Part shown: positions 1 to 8,185 of the stretch, one piece after another | Layout of the letters: each line of letters starts with the position of its first letter | How positions within the stretch are numbered: position 1 is the first letter of the stretch | Source: Cellulosimicrobium cellulans | GTDB lineage: Bacteria > Actinomycetota > Actinomycetes > Actinomycetales > Cellulomonadaceae | Assembly (NCBI RefSeq): GCF_006539945.1 | Contig: NZ_BJNZ01000002.1 | Coordinates: forward strand, 220,622 to 284,621 | Length of the DNA stretch: 64,000 nt | Reading direction: 5' to 3' | Made by a program: the position numbers and the translations under genes | The notes under the pieces: generated by a model | What the model saw: the letters and a program-made list of their open reading frames with translations, nothing else | Told to the model about the DNA's origin: nothing | Database searches by the model: none

Positions 1-1278
1 CGCGACGGTCCCCGAGAACAGGTACGCCTTCTGCGGCACGAGGCCCAGGAGCGAACCGAGGTCCGCGCCCGTGAGGTCGCGCACGTCGGTCCCGTCGATC
101 CGCACGGAGCCGCCCGTGACGTCGAACAGCCGCGGCACGAGGTTGAGCAGCGTCGTCTTGCCGGAGCCGGTCGAGCCGATGATCGCCGTCGTCTGCCCGG
201 GCTCGGCCACGAACGACACGTCGTGGAGCACCGGGTCCTCGGCGCCCGGGTAGCGGAACTCCACGCCGTCGAGCTCGACGCGCCCGGTGCGCGAGGCGAG
301 GGCCACGGGGCGCTCGGGCTCGACGACCGTGGCGGTCGTGCGCAGGACGTCCGTGATGCGCTCGGCGGAGACCGCCGCGCGCGGCACCATCATGAACATC
401 ATCGTCGACATCATCACGGCCATGAGGATGTACATGAGGTAGGACAGGAACGCGGTGAGCGCGCCGACCTCCATGTCGCCGGCATCGATCTGACGACCGC
501 CGAACCACAGCACCGCGATGCTCGACGCGTTCATGACGAGCATGACCGTCGGGAACATGAGCGCCATGAGCTTGCCCGCCTTGAGCGAGACGTCGAACAG
601 CGCGTCGTTCGCGACGTCGAACCGCTCGGCCTCGCGACGCTCGCGCACGAACGCCCGGATCACGCGGATGCCCGTGATCTGCTCGCGCAGGACGGCGTTG
701 ATGCCGTCGATCTTCTTCTGCATCTGCCGGAAGTACGGCACCATCCGCCAGATGATGAGCCCGACGCTCACGCCGAGCACGGGCACGATGACGAGCAGGA
801 GGGCGGAGAGCTCGACGTTCTCCTGGAGCGCCATCACCACGCCGCCGACCAGCATGATCGGCGCCATGACCATGATGGTCAGCGACAGCAGCACGAGCAT
901 CTGCACCTGCTGCACGTCGTTCGTGGTGCGCGTGATGAGGGACGGCGCACCGAACTGGCCCATCTCCTGGGCGGAGAAGCGCTGCACGTTGGTGAACAGC
1001 CCGGCGCGGACGTCGCGGCCGAACGACATCGCGACCCGCGCGCCGAAGTAGACGGCCGCGACCGCGCACACGACCTGCCCGAGGCTCACGAGGAGCATGA
1101 GCCCGCCCGTGCGCATGATGTAGGCGGTGTCGCCCTGCGTGACGCCCTGGTCGATGATGTCGGCGTTGAGGCTCGGCAGGTACAGCGACGCGAGCGTCGC
1201 GAGGAGCTGGAGCACGAGGAGGATGAGGATCGGTGTCAGGTAGGGACGCAACCGCGTCCGCAAGAGGCTGACGAGCAT
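1..1278 (-). CDS. ABC transporter, fused permease and ATPase (3' end outside window)
   Basis: The first 426 codons of a type IV half-exporter of the MsbA/LmrA class. The N-terminus starts MLVSLLRTRLRPYLTPIL and runs through the hydrophobic helices of an ABC membrane domain over about residues 15-290. A nucleotide-binding domain follows, with Walker A GSTGSGKTT near residue 370 and the Q-loop VPQKAYLFSG at the window edge. Signature, Walker B and H-loop lie beyond the window. The gene is 124 bp downstream of a TetR gene on the same strand, so it is probably a TetR-controlled exporter of drugs or lipids. Such genes often come in heterodimeric pairs, so a second half-transporter may follow. The substrate cannot be read from sequence. 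Confidence 0.9.
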   Translation of the reverse strand, partial: MLVSLLRTRLRPYLTPILILLVLQLLATLASLYLPSLNADIIDQGVTQGDTAYIMRTGGLMLLVSLGQVVCAVAAVYFGARVAMSFGRDVRAGLFTNVQRFSAQEMGQFGAPSLITRTTNDVQQVQMLVLLSLTIMVMAPIMLVGGVVMALQENVELSALLLVIVPVLGVSVGLIIWRMVPYFRQMQKKIDGINAVLREQITGIRVIRAFVRERREAERFDVANDALFDVSLKAGKLMALMFPTVMLVMNASSIAVLWFGGRQIDAGDMEVGALTAFLSYLMYILMAVMMSTMMFMMVPRAAVSAERITDVLRTTATVVEPERPVALASRTGRVELDGVEFRYPGAEDPVLHDVSFVAEPGQTTAIIGSTGSGKTTLLNLVPRLFDVTGGSVRIDGTDVRDLTGADLGSLLGLVPQKAYLFSGTVA

Positions 1279-1402
1279 GGGGTTCCTGTCCGGGTGGGGG
1301 CTACGGGACGGGCGGTCGGGCCGGGGACGCGCGAGGTACGTCGGGGCTCGATCCGGGGACGGAGCCGGGCGAGGGCTGCCGCGGGGCGTGGTGGCGGGCC
1401 CG

Positions 1403-2203
1403 TCAGGGCGAGGGGTCGGTGGCGACGTCCGCTCCGATGCCGCCCAGGATCAGGTCGGCGAGCTGCACGGCGTCGAGCCTGTCACCGCCCGAGAGGTGCG
1501 GCAAGGCGTTTCCGAAGACGAGGGAGAAGACGGCGCGCGCCGCGAGCCCGGCCTCCACGCGGAGCTCCGCGTGGTGGGCCGCGAGCTTGCGCTCGATCGC
1601 GCCGACGATCTCGCGCGCGGAGCGCTCGCGCGCGTCGAATCCCGTCCGGCGAGCGTCGGCGCTCTCCCCGGCCCGCATCCGGCGCACGGCCTCGACGCGG
1701 TCGGCGGTCCTGCGGTCGGGCACCGCGTCTCCGCGCGAGCCGGCGGCGCGCCCTGCGGAGTGTCGGTGCGGGTCGAGCACCTGGTGCGCGGCGGCGAAGA
1801 TCCGCATGCCGACGCGCTGCGCCTCGAGCAGGAACTCGACGATGCTCACCACGAGCGGGCGCAGGCCGTCGTCGTCCGGGAGCAGGTCGATCGCCGCGAC
1901 CGCGGGCGCCGGGTCGAGCGAGCGCACGACGGCGGCGTGCAGGATCTCGTCCTTGTCCGCGAACGCGCGGAACAACGTGCCTTCCGCGACGCCCGCGGCG
2001 TCGGCGATCTGGCGCGTCGTCACGGCGGCACCGTGCTCGACGAGCAGGGGGATCGTCGCGGCGGCGATCGCGTCGCGCCGTTCCTCACGGGACAGCGGAC
2101 GGGCGCGCGTGCGCTCGGGGGCAGGCTCGCCGGGCGCTGCCTCGGAGGGGACGTGGGGCGTCGCCTCGGGTGGCGCGTCGGACGGGAGGGAGACCGGTGT
2201 CAC
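1403..2203 (-). CDS. TetR-family transcriptional regulator
   Basis: A protein of 266 residues. After a disordered Pro/Ala-rich stretch of about 45 residues comes a TetR helix-turn-helix (core TTRQIADAAGVAEGTLFRAFADKDEIL), then a helical ligand-binding domain. I chose the GTG at 2203 because a perfect 7-bp inverted repeat, probably the operator, lies just upstream at 2220-2235. A GTG at 2233 is in frame but would place the operator inside the coding sequence. The position before an ABC exporter suggests it represses that exporter and itself until a ligand binds. The family call is firm. The ligand is unknown. Confidence 0.88.
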   Translation of the reverse strand: MTPVSLPSDAPPEATPHVPSEAAPGEPAPERTRARPLSREERRDAIAAATIPLLVEHGAAVTTRQIADAAGVAEGTLFRAFADKDEILHAAVVRSLDPAPAVAAIDLLPDDDGLRPLVVSIVEFLLEAQRVGMRIFAAAHQVLDPHRHSAGRAAGSRGDAVPDRRTADRVEAVRRMRAGESADARRTGFDARERSAREIVGAIERKLAAHHAELRVEAGLAARAVFSLVFGNALPHLSGGDRLDAVQLADLILGGIGADVATDPSP

Positions 2204-2219
2204 GATCTCGACGCTAACT

Positions 2220-2235
2220 GAGTGAGCACTCACTC
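2220..2235. promoter_or_regulatory. TetR operator-like inverted repeat
   Basis: GAGTGAG-CA-CTCACTC is a perfect 7-bp inverted repeat with a 2-bp centre, ending 17 bp before the chosen GTG of the TetR gene. Sites of this GTGAG/CTCAC type are common for TetR repressors, so autoregulation is the likely role. Binding is inferred. Confidence 0.6.
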
Positions 2236-2320
2236 TCAACCTCGTCCGCTCATGGCGAACCGGGCGCGGCGGGGCGCGGCAGCGGCCGGGCCGACGAGTC
2301 CTGGGCCCTGGCGCACGACG

Positions 2321-2352
2321 GAGCCCCCGCACCCGGAGGGGTGCGGGGGCTC
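2321..2352 (-). terminator. Rho-independent-type hairpin after the SPFH gene
   Basis: A perfect 14-bp stem (2321-2334 with 2339-2352) and a GGAG loop, 23 bp past the stop codon of the SPFH gene. There is no clear T-tract, as is usual in high-GC actinobacteria. Confidence 0.75.
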
Positions 2353-2375
2353 CGCGCGGACGTCGGGGCGCGTCG

Positions 2376-3701
2376 TCAGTGGCGCGGCGGGAACGACGGC
2401 GGTCCGCCCACGGGCGGCTCGTCGGCGGGCGGCTCGTCCGTCGCCGGAGCGTCCTCCACGATCGGCTGCGGCGGCGGCGCGTACTGCGACGGTCCGCCCA
2501 GCGGGCGCGGCGACGCGGCGCCCGGCTCCGGCGGTCCGGCGCGGTGCTCGCCGGAACCGCCCGGGTGCTGGCCACGCTCGGTCTGCGGGTCGAACGGCAG
2601 ACCGGAGCGCGTCCCCGCGCTCGTGGCGTCCGCCGTGGCCGCCTCGGCCTGACGGCGCGCCTCGGCCAGCGCCTCCGACGGGTCGGTGAGCGACGGCACG
2701 CCGAACTTCACGCGGTCGCGCTCGCGCTCGCGGCGCGCCTCGGCGCTCGCCTCGGCCGCCTCCGCGTCCTGGGCGGGCGTCGCGCCCGGCACTCCCCCGC
2801 CGTCGATCCCCGGCACACCGCCGAAGCCCTTGGCGATGGACCCGAGCGCGGCGGTGAACTCCGTCGGCACGACCCACAGCTTGCTGGCGCTCCCGTTCGC
2901 GATCTGCGGGAGCATCTGGAGGTACTGGTACGCGAGCAGCTTCGGGTCGGCGTCGCCCTCGTGGATGGCGTCGAACACCTGGAGGATCGCGCGCGCCTCG
3001 CCCTCCGCCGTGAGGATCTTCGACTGCGCGTCACCCTCGGCCCGGAGGATCGCCGCCTGCTTCTCACCCTCCGCCGTGAGGATCTGCGACTGCTTGACGC
3101 CCTCGGCGGTGAGGATGGCCGCGCGACGGTCACGCTCGGCGCGCATCTGCTGCTCCATCGAGCCCTGCACGCTGGGCGGCGGGTCGATCGACTTGAGCTC
3201 GACGCGGTTGACACGGATGCCCCAGCGACCGGTCGCCTCGTCGAGGACGCCGCGGAGCTGGCCGTTGATCTGGTCACGGCTCGTGAGCGTCTGCTCGAGG
3301 TCCATCGAGCCGATGACGTTGCGCAGCGTCGTGACGGTGAGCTGCTCGATCGCGGTGATGTAGTTCGCGATCTCGTAGACCGCCGACTTGGGCTCCGTGA
3401 CCTGGAAGTAGATCACCGTGTCGATGCTGACCACGAGGTTGTCCGACGTGATCACGGGCTGCGGCGGGAACGACACGACCTGCTCGCGCAGGTCGACCGA
3501 GGCGCGCACGCGGTCGATGAACGGCACCAGCAGGTGCAGGCCCGGCTCGAGCGTGCGCGAGTAGCGGCCCAGGCGCTCGACGATGATCGCGACCGCCTGC
3601 GGCACGATGCGCACCGCCTTGACGAGCGCGACGATCACGAAGATCAGGATCAGCGCGAGGACGATGTACGCGAGGATCGTTCCGGGACTGGGGTCGTTCA
3701 T
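2376..3701 (-). CDS. SPFH/Band 7 (stomatin-like) membrane protein
   Basis: 441 residues. One N-terminal membrane helix (about 9-30, AYIVLALILIFVIVALV) anchors an SPFH/Band 7 domain (about 30-200, with LGRYSRTLEPGLHLLVPF near its start). A helical region with repeated ILTAEGEKQ-like units (about 200-260) probably forms a coiled coil for oligomerisation. The last ~140 residues are a Pro/Gly/Ala-rich tail. SPFH proteins build membrane rings or microdomains and often work with NfeD proteins, and an NfeD gene lies 64 bp upstream on the same strand. The long low-complexity tail is an addition to the family core. The exact role is unknown. Confidence 0.92.
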   Translation of the reverse strand: MNDPSPGTILAYIVLALILIFVIVALVKAVRIVPQAVAIIVERLGRYSRTLEPGLHLLVPFIDRVRASVDLREQVVSFPPQPVITSDNLVVSIDTVIYFQVTEPKSAVYEIANYITAIEQLTVTTLRNVIGSMDLEQTLTSRDQINGQLRGVLDEATGRWGIRVNRVELKSIDPPPSVQGSMEQQMRAERDRRAAILTAEGVKQSQILTAEGEKQAAILRAEGDAQSKILTAEGEARAILQVFDAIHEGDADPKLLAYQYLQMLPQIANGSASKLWVVPTEFTAALGSIAKGFGGVPGIDGGGVPGATPAQDAEAAEASAEARRERERDRVKFGVPSLTDPSEALAEARRQAEAATADATSAGTRSGLPFDPQTERGQHPGGSGEHRAGPPEPGAASPRPLGGPSQYAPPPQPIVEDAPATDEPPADEPPVGGPPSFPPRH

Positions 3702-3765
3702 CGACTACCTCCTGGTCGTCGGCGCGACCGGTCGCCCGGCGGCGCGTGCGGGTCGTGCCGGTCGG

Positions 3766-4218
3766 TCACGACCCGGTCGGGTGCTGCGCGGGCAGCGGCG
3801 CGACGACGGCCGTCGCGCCGTCGATCCGCACGACGCGTACCTCCGTCCCCACGGGGATCTGGGGGGCGTCGGGCTCGGTCCGCGCAGTCCAGACCTCGCC
3901 GACGAGCTTCACGCGACCGCCGAACTCGCTCACGCGGTCGACGGCGAGCGCCGTCCGGCCGACGTGGGCGGCGACGTTCGTCTCCGTGAGCGGGACCCGC
4001 GAGCGCAGGTGCCGGAGCAGCCACGGCCGCAGCGTGAGCAGCAGGATGACGCTCACGACCGCGAACGTGACGATCTGGAGCCAGAGCGGCCCGCCGGCCG
4101 CGTTCACGCCCGCCGCGGCGAGCGAGCCGCCGGCCAGCATGATGAGCACGAGGTCGAGCGAGATGATCTCCACGAGACCGAGGAGCAACGCCGCTCCGAC
4201 CCACCACAGCCAGTCCAT
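3766..4218 (-). CDS. NfeD-like membrane protein
   Basis: 150 residues. Two or three hydrophobic helices (about 1-70) are followed by a soluble beta-rich OB-fold domain (about 80-150, with VGRTALAVDRVSEFGGRVKL). This is the short NfeD form without a protease domain. NfeD proteins partner SPFH proteins in membrane microdomains, and the SPFH gene is next downstream. I chose the ATG at 4218 because GGGGG lies just upstream. A GTG at 4236 would add six residues. A TAAAGT hexamer on the minus strand at 4254-4259 could be the -10 of this operon. Confidence 0.85.
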   Translation of the reverse strand: MDWLWWVGAALLLGLVEIISLDLVLIMLAGGSLAAAGVNAAGGPLWLQIVTFAVVSVILLLTLRPWLLRHLRSRVPLTETNVAAHVGRTALAVDRVSEFGGRVKLVGEVWTARTEPDAPQIPVGTEVRVVRIDGATAVVAPLPAQHPTGS

Positions 4219-4315
4219 CTCGACCCCCGTTCCCACGTGCGCGCTTTACGTGTACTTTACCGAATTTCCGCCCGCAGTGCACGCATCCCCGCGCACCTCG
4301 TCGAGGACGGGTGCT

Positions 4316-5104
4316 TCACACCCGCGCGGCGCGCGCCATCCAGCGCCCGCCACCGTGCGCGACGAGGAGCGGCATGCCGAACGCGTCGCTGAGGTTCTCG
4401 GCCGTGAGGACCTCCTCGACCGGGCCGGCGCTGTGCACCGCCCCGTCCTTGAGGAGGAGCAGGTGCGTGAACCCCGGCGGGATCTCCTCGACGTGGTGCG
4501 TGACGAGCACGAGCACGGGCGACGCCGGGTCGCCCGCGAGCTCGGACAGCGCGCCGACCAGCTCCTCGCGCCCGCCGAGGTCCAGCCCCGCGGCCGGCTC
4601 GTCGAGGAGCAGGAGCTCCGGGTCCGTCATGAGGGACCGCGCGATCTGGGTGCGCTTGCGCTCGCCCTCGGAGAGCGTGCCGAACAGGCGGTCCGCCAGG
4701 TGGTCGACGCCGAACGCGGCGAGCAGGTCGCTCGCACGCTCCGCGTCGAACTCCTCGTACTCCTCGCGCCAGCGGCCCGTGACGCCGTACGCGGCCGTCA
4801 GGACGACGTCCCGCACCGTCTCGTCGCCCGGGATCTGCTCCGCGAGCGCCGCGGACGCGAGCCCGATGCGCGGCCGGAGCTCGAAGACGTCCACACGGCC
4901 CAGGCGCTCGCCCAGGATGTCGGCGGTGCCCGCCGTGGGGTGCATCCGCGCGGACGCGACCTGCAGGAGCGTCGTCTTGCCGGCGCCGTTGCGGCCCAGC
5001 ACGACCCACCGCTCGCCCTCGTTCACCTGCCAGTCGACCGCGTCGAGGATGGTCTTGGGGTGACGTCGGACGGTGACGCCCTTCAGGTCGAGAACCGCGC
5101 TCAT
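4316..5104 (-). CDS. Stand-alone ABC transporter ATP-binding protein
   Basis: 262 residues, one ABC ATPase domain. Visible motifs are Walker A GRNGAGKTT (about residues 38-46), the variant signature LSEGERKR, Walker B LLLLDEPAAGLD and the H-loop LVTHH. There is no membrane domain and no permease gene beside it. The signature and the VEEIPPGFTH segment resemble the YlmA/ModF-like group of lone ATPases, whose partners are poorly known. The ATG at 5104 lies 8 nt after a TAGGGT hexamer and has no Shine-Dalgarno, so the mRNA is probably leaderless. A GTG at 5110 would add two residues. The gene is divergent from the one at 5132, and the two -10 elements share a palindrome. Confidence 0.88.
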   Translation of the reverse strand: MSAVLDLKGVTVRRHPKTILDAVDWQVNEGERWVVLGRNGAGKTTLLQVASARMHPTAGTADILGERLGRVDVFELRPRIGLASAALAEQIPGDETVRDVVLTAAYGVTGRWREEYEEFDAERASDLLAAFGVDHLADRLFGTLSEGERKRTQIARSLMTDPELLLLDEPAAGLDLGGREELVGALSELAGDPASPVLVLVTHHVEEIPPGFTHLLLLKDGAVHSAGPVEEVLTAENLSDAFGMPLLVAHGGGRWMARAARV

Positions 5105-5114
5105 GGTCACCGAC

Positions 5115-5122
5115 CCTATAGG
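5115..5122. promoter_or_regulatory. Shared palindromic -10 for two divergent leaderless genes
   Basis: CCTATAGG is self-complementary. On the plus strand it contributes TAGGTT (5119-5124), 7 nt before the GTG at 5132. On the minus strand it contributes TAGGGT (5118-5113), 8 nt before the ATG at 5104. Neither start has a Shine-Dalgarno. RNA polymerase probably cannot hold both promoters at once. Confidence 0.6.
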
Positions 5123-5131
5123 TTGGCCGTC

Positions 5132-5968
5132 GTGGTCTCACACTCGTCCGAGGGTCCGCAGGACGCCTCCGGTCCCGGTTCTGGACCCGGCTCTGCCTCC
5201 AGCGCGGGCGCCCTCCCCCGCAGCGCCCTCCTCGCCCTCTGGCTACGTGCGGCGCGCCTCGGCGACGACGACGGTCTAGCCCGTCTGCTCCGCGCGGTGC
5301 AGCGCGACGACGAGCCGCACGTCGTGTCCGGGGCGCTGGGCGACCTCCGCCTGGAGGACCTGGCCGGCGCCTGGGCCGGCGACGCACGCGAGGTCGTCGC
5401 GCTGGCCCCGGTCCCCGGCGACGTCACCGGCGTCCCGCCGGAGGCCGCGGCGCGCGCGACCGATGCCGGCGAGTGCGTCGTCGTCACCACGTCCTCCGGG
5501 TCGTGGGCGCTCGTGCCCGAGGTCACGGAGTTCGGCAGCGACCTCGAGCCGGGTCACCTCGTCACCTGGCACGTGACCTCCGTCGGTCCGTGGAGCACGC
5601 GCGTCCTCGGGACCCTCGGCACGCTCGCCGAGGCCGAGCGCGACCTGCGCACCGCCCTGCTCCTCGCGACCCGCGCCCTCGACGAGCTCGACGTCGCGCG
5701 CTGGCGCGACGACGCCGCCGGCGCCATCGCCGACCTGCGCGCGGGCGGCGCCCCGACCTGGCAGCTCCCCGCGACCGTGCCACCGCGCGCAGTCCAGGTG
5801 CTGACCCAGGCAGTACGCCTGCGCGCCATCGTCGACCTCGCCACCGCCGACGACGGCGGGTCCGTCAACCTCTGGCAAGCCGACCAGCGGTCCACCGCCC
5901 TGCGCGAGGTCGACCGCGCCTCCCGCCACGCCGTCGGCGCCGCCACCCTCTGGATCGCCGCCTCCTGA
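5132..5968 (+). CDS. Conserved hypothetical protein
   Basis: 278 residues, soluble and acidic, with no signal peptide and no motif I recognise. A short disordered Gly/Ser/Pro-rich N-terminus leads into a helical segment (LLALWLRAARLGDDDGLARLL), a beta-rich middle and a helical C-terminal half with a conserved-looking LTQAVRLRAIVDLA segment. Coding periodicity is strong. The GTG start sits 7 nt after TAGGTT, the leaderless arrangement. The gene is divergent from the lone ABC ATPase and shares its promoter region. I assign no function. Confidence 0.75.
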   Translation: MVSHSSEGPQDASGPGSGPGSASSAGALPRSALLALWLRAARLGDDDGLARLLRAVQRDDEPHVVSGALGDLRLEDLAGAWAGDAREVVALAPVPGDVTGVPPEAAARATDAGECVVVTTSSGSWALVPEVTEFGSDLEPGHLVTWHVTSVGPWSTRVLGTLGTLAEAERDLRTALLLATRALDELDVARWRDDAAGAIADLRAGGAPTWQLPATVPPRAVQVLTQAVRLRAIVDLATADDGGSVNLWQADQRSTALREVDRASRHAVGAATLWIAAS

Positions 5969-6046
5969 CCGCCCGTACCGACGTCACCCTGGGTCGTCGA
6001 CCGGTACCGCGTCGATGCTGGTGCTGGCTGCGACCGAACGGGCGTG

Positions 6047-6946
6047 TCAGTCGGGGAGGTCGTCGGTGACGAGGCGCGAGCGGGCCTCGTAGACGCGCAG
6101 CGGGCTGGCGGTGCTGGTGGTCGTCGCGGTGCCGGTGACGTCGGTCCAGTTGGGGGTGCCGGTGATGCGGAACTGCCCGGACCATGTCGTCGTGAGGGTG
6201 ATGTTCACCTGGTCGGCGGGCTGGTCGTAGGTGTGCGCGACGGTGTGGTGGGGATAGGCCGCGCCGGGGTCGGTCGTGATGAGCGGGGTGGTGCCGTCGC
6301 CATAGTCCCAGGTGAACGAGCGCGGGGTGGCGCGGATCTGGACCGCGATGCCCAGCAGGGTGGTGTCCAACACCTGCTCGCCAGGTTCGGTGTACGTGAT
6401 GGTCGGGACGTTGACCAGGGTCCACCCGTCGGGCGGCTGCACGACGATCGGCGCCGGCGCGATCGTCAAGGTGCGAAACGCGGCCTCAGCCTGCGCGGCG
6501 AGGTCCGCAGCCCCGATACAGGCACCATCGTCGACGAACTCCCAGCCCGAGACCGCGGTGCGTGACCCGTTGGGGCCGTTGGTCCACGTCTGACGGAACA
6601 ACGGGTCCATCGCGAACTCGTCCTCCGCGCAGGCCTGGGTGTGGTCGACCGGTGTCTGCCCGCCCGGGCACACCTGCACCAGCCCGGGAAACGTCGTGGC
6701 GGTGTCCCCGTCGAAGCACCGGAACGCCGGCCCCCGCCGAAACGCCTCCGACGCCGGACCACCACCCTCAGCAGCCGCAGGAACGTACTCCGCACCACCT
6801 TGAGGCGCATTCTTTCCGTGAATGAATGCGGCGTCGTTCTGGAAGTGTGAATTGAGCTCGGTGTCTTCGCTGCCTGCGTGCGCCACAAGTGACGCGCTCG
6901 TCAGCAGTCCGGTGAGCGCGACACCGACGAGGAGTCGGAGTTTCAT
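6047..6946 (-). CDS. Secreted PKD-domain protein
   Basis: 299 residues. A signal peptide (MKLRLLVGVALTGLLTSASLVAHA, cleaved near residue 24) precedes a variable region with six cysteines, then a PKD-like Ig-fold domain over about residues 190-275. Its core is SFTWDYGDGTTPLITTDPG...YPHHTVAHTYDQPA. The ATG overlaps the stop of the upstream DUF6318 lipoprotein gene (ATGA), so translation is coupled and the two products probably act together outside the membrane. The 5' third of the gene is less GC-rich than its neighbours. PKD domains commonly mediate protein or glycan binding. No enzymatic domain is visible. Confidence 0.8.
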   Translation of the reverse strand: MKLRLLVGVALTGLLTSASLVAHAGSEDTELNSHFQNDAAFIHGKNAPQGGAEYVPAAAEGGGPASEAFRRGPAFRCFDGDTATTFPGLVQVCPGGQTPVDHTQACAEDEFAMDPLFRQTWTNGPNGSRTAVSGWEFVDDGACIGAADLAAQAEAAFRTLTIAPAPIVVQPPDGWTLVNVPTITYTEPGEQVLDTTLLGIAVQIRATPRSFTWDYGDGTTPLITTDPGAAYPHHTVAHTYDQPADQVNITLTTTWSGQFRITGTPNWTDVTGTATTTSTASPLRVYEARSRLVTDDLPD

Positions 6947-7557
6947 TCGGCGCTCGTCACGGCCAGGACGAGCCAATCTCCGGTCGCTACCGACACGTCG
7001 ATCTGCAATCGACCCGCGCCACCGTTGTCTTCAGAAACAACCGAACCGTCGGACGCGATCCGTCGATGCGGACTCTGCTGAAAGTCGAAGAGTATGGCAT
7101 AGCCGTTGGCAAAATCGTCGAAATCCACGTCTGGATTGGCGACGGTGATCTCTGCACCCTCATATTTGTCGCCAGCTGCCGCGATGGACTCGGCATCCGC
7201 CCGAACGTTCGCGCAGAACTCGCACGTCTCCGACCACGTCATCGCATCCCACTCCGCGATGTCGCCCGTCGCGAGTACGTAGCCATACAACGAGAGGAAG
7301 TACTCCGCCGCCGCGGCTGCACCCTCCGCGTCGTCACGCTCCATCGCCGCGGGACGTTCCGGCTTCACCGGGCCGGTCTCGGTCGGCGAGGGCTCGGGCG
7401 TCTCCGACGGCGACGGCACGACCGGCTCCTCGACCGACGGCGACGGACCGGGGTCGCCACCACCGGTGCACCCGGCGGCCAGCCACCCCACCGCGACGAC
7501 GGCACCCACGGCGAGCGACCGCCGTCGGGTACGGGACAGCACACGAGAACGACGCAC
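6943..7557 (-). CDS. DUF6318-like lipoprotein
   Basis: 204 residues. A twin-arginine-rich N-terminus and hydrophobic stretch end in a lipobox, LAAGC, so the protein is probably a lipoprotein. A Pro/Ser/Thr/Glu linker follows, then a folded domain resembling DUF6318 (AAEYFLSLYGYVLATGDIAEWDAM, then ETCEFC with two close cysteines). Function unknown. I chose the GTG at 7557 because AGGGGG lies 5 nt upstream and the signal sequence begins there. Longer in-frame starts lack support. The stop overlaps the start of the PKD-domain gene. The interval 6950-7250 is visibly less GC-rich than its surroundings. Confidence 0.8.
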   Translation of the reverse strand: MRRSRVLSRTRRRSLAVGAVVAVGWLAAGCTGGGDPGPSPSVEEPVVPSPSETPEPSPTETGPVKPERPAAMERDDAEGAAAAAEYFLSLYGYVLATGDIAEWDAMTWSETCEFCANVRADAESIAAAGDKYEGAEITVANPDVDFDDFANGYAILFDFQQSPHRRIASDGSVVSEDNGGAGRLQIDVSVATGDWLVLAVTSAE

Positions 7558-7624
7558 GAGACCCCCTGCAGATCGATGCGAACCACCGCACACCACGTCC
7601 ATGAGGCGTGGCGGGCTGCCCAGC

Positions 7625-7630
7625 AACCTA
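7625..7630 (-). promoter_or_regulatory. Possible -10 of the DUF6318/PKD operon
   Basis: TAGGTT on the minus strand, 67 bp before the GTG at 7557. It would give a leader of about 60 nt containing the AGGGGG ribosome-binding site. No convincing -35 is visible. Confidence 0.35.
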
Positions 7631-7702
7631 GCGAAAACCACGCGACGGGCGAAACCCTCACGTCCCGCTTTGTGGACAACCTGTCGTCCGCCCCGCGGCG
7701 AC

Positions 7703-8185
7703 TCAGGAGCGCGAGGTCACGTACGTGTCGAGGTGCGCGAGCGACGACGCCAGGCCGGCGGCGTGGTCTTCCGGCGAGATGCCCGACGGCACGCCCGTGG
7801 CGCGAACGGTGACACGCGCCCCGTCCGCGGCGGGCTCGACGGTCCACGTCATCGTCATGGTGCCGGCGAAGGCCGGGTCGTCGGACGGGAAGTCGACCTC
7901 CTGCACGACGCTCCGGCAAGGTACGAGGTCGACGATCGCGACGTCCACGACGTCGGTCCCCTCGCCCGTCTTGCCCGGCTCGGCGTGCGGGTCGTCGTAG
8001 GTGAGCACCATGCGGTAGCTCCCGCCGGGCCGCAGGTCGAACCGCTCGAAGCGGCCGGTCATGCCCTCGGGAGGGAGCCACGCGACGAGCGCGTCCTGGT
8101 CGACGAGGGCCTGGTAGACGTCGCGGGGCGCCGCGGCGACGCGGCGTGACGCCTCGTCGACCCGGCCGGAACCCGCGGCGGTCAC
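7703..8185 (-). CDS. SRPBCC (AHSA1/START-like) domain protein
   Basis: 160 residues covering one SRPBCC domain. VYQALVDQDALVAWLPPEGMTGRFERFDLRPGG is the typical N-terminal helix-grip pattern of AHSA1-type proteins, and the C-terminus ends in the expected long helix (HAAGLASSLAHLDTYV). These proteins bind hydrophobic ligands or act as polyketide-type or detoxifying enzymes. The exact role cannot be read. The GTG overlaps the stop of the glycosyltransferase gene (GTGA), so it is co-translated with glgA. A metabolic link is not evident. Confidence 0.87.
   Translation of the reverse strand: MTAAGSGRVDEASRRVAAAPRDVYQALVDQDALVAWLPPEGMTGRFERFDLRPGGSYRMVLTYDDPHAEPGKTGEGTDVVDVAIVDLVPCRSVVQEVDFPSDDPAFAGTMTMTWTVEPAADGARVTVRATGVPSGISPEDHAAGLASSLAHLDTYVTSRS

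Noticed and set aside
3746..5131. Upstream extension of the hypothetical protein at 5132
   Set aside because: The extension is antisense to NfeD and the ABC ATPase. The leaderless signal at 5119-5124 marks the true start.
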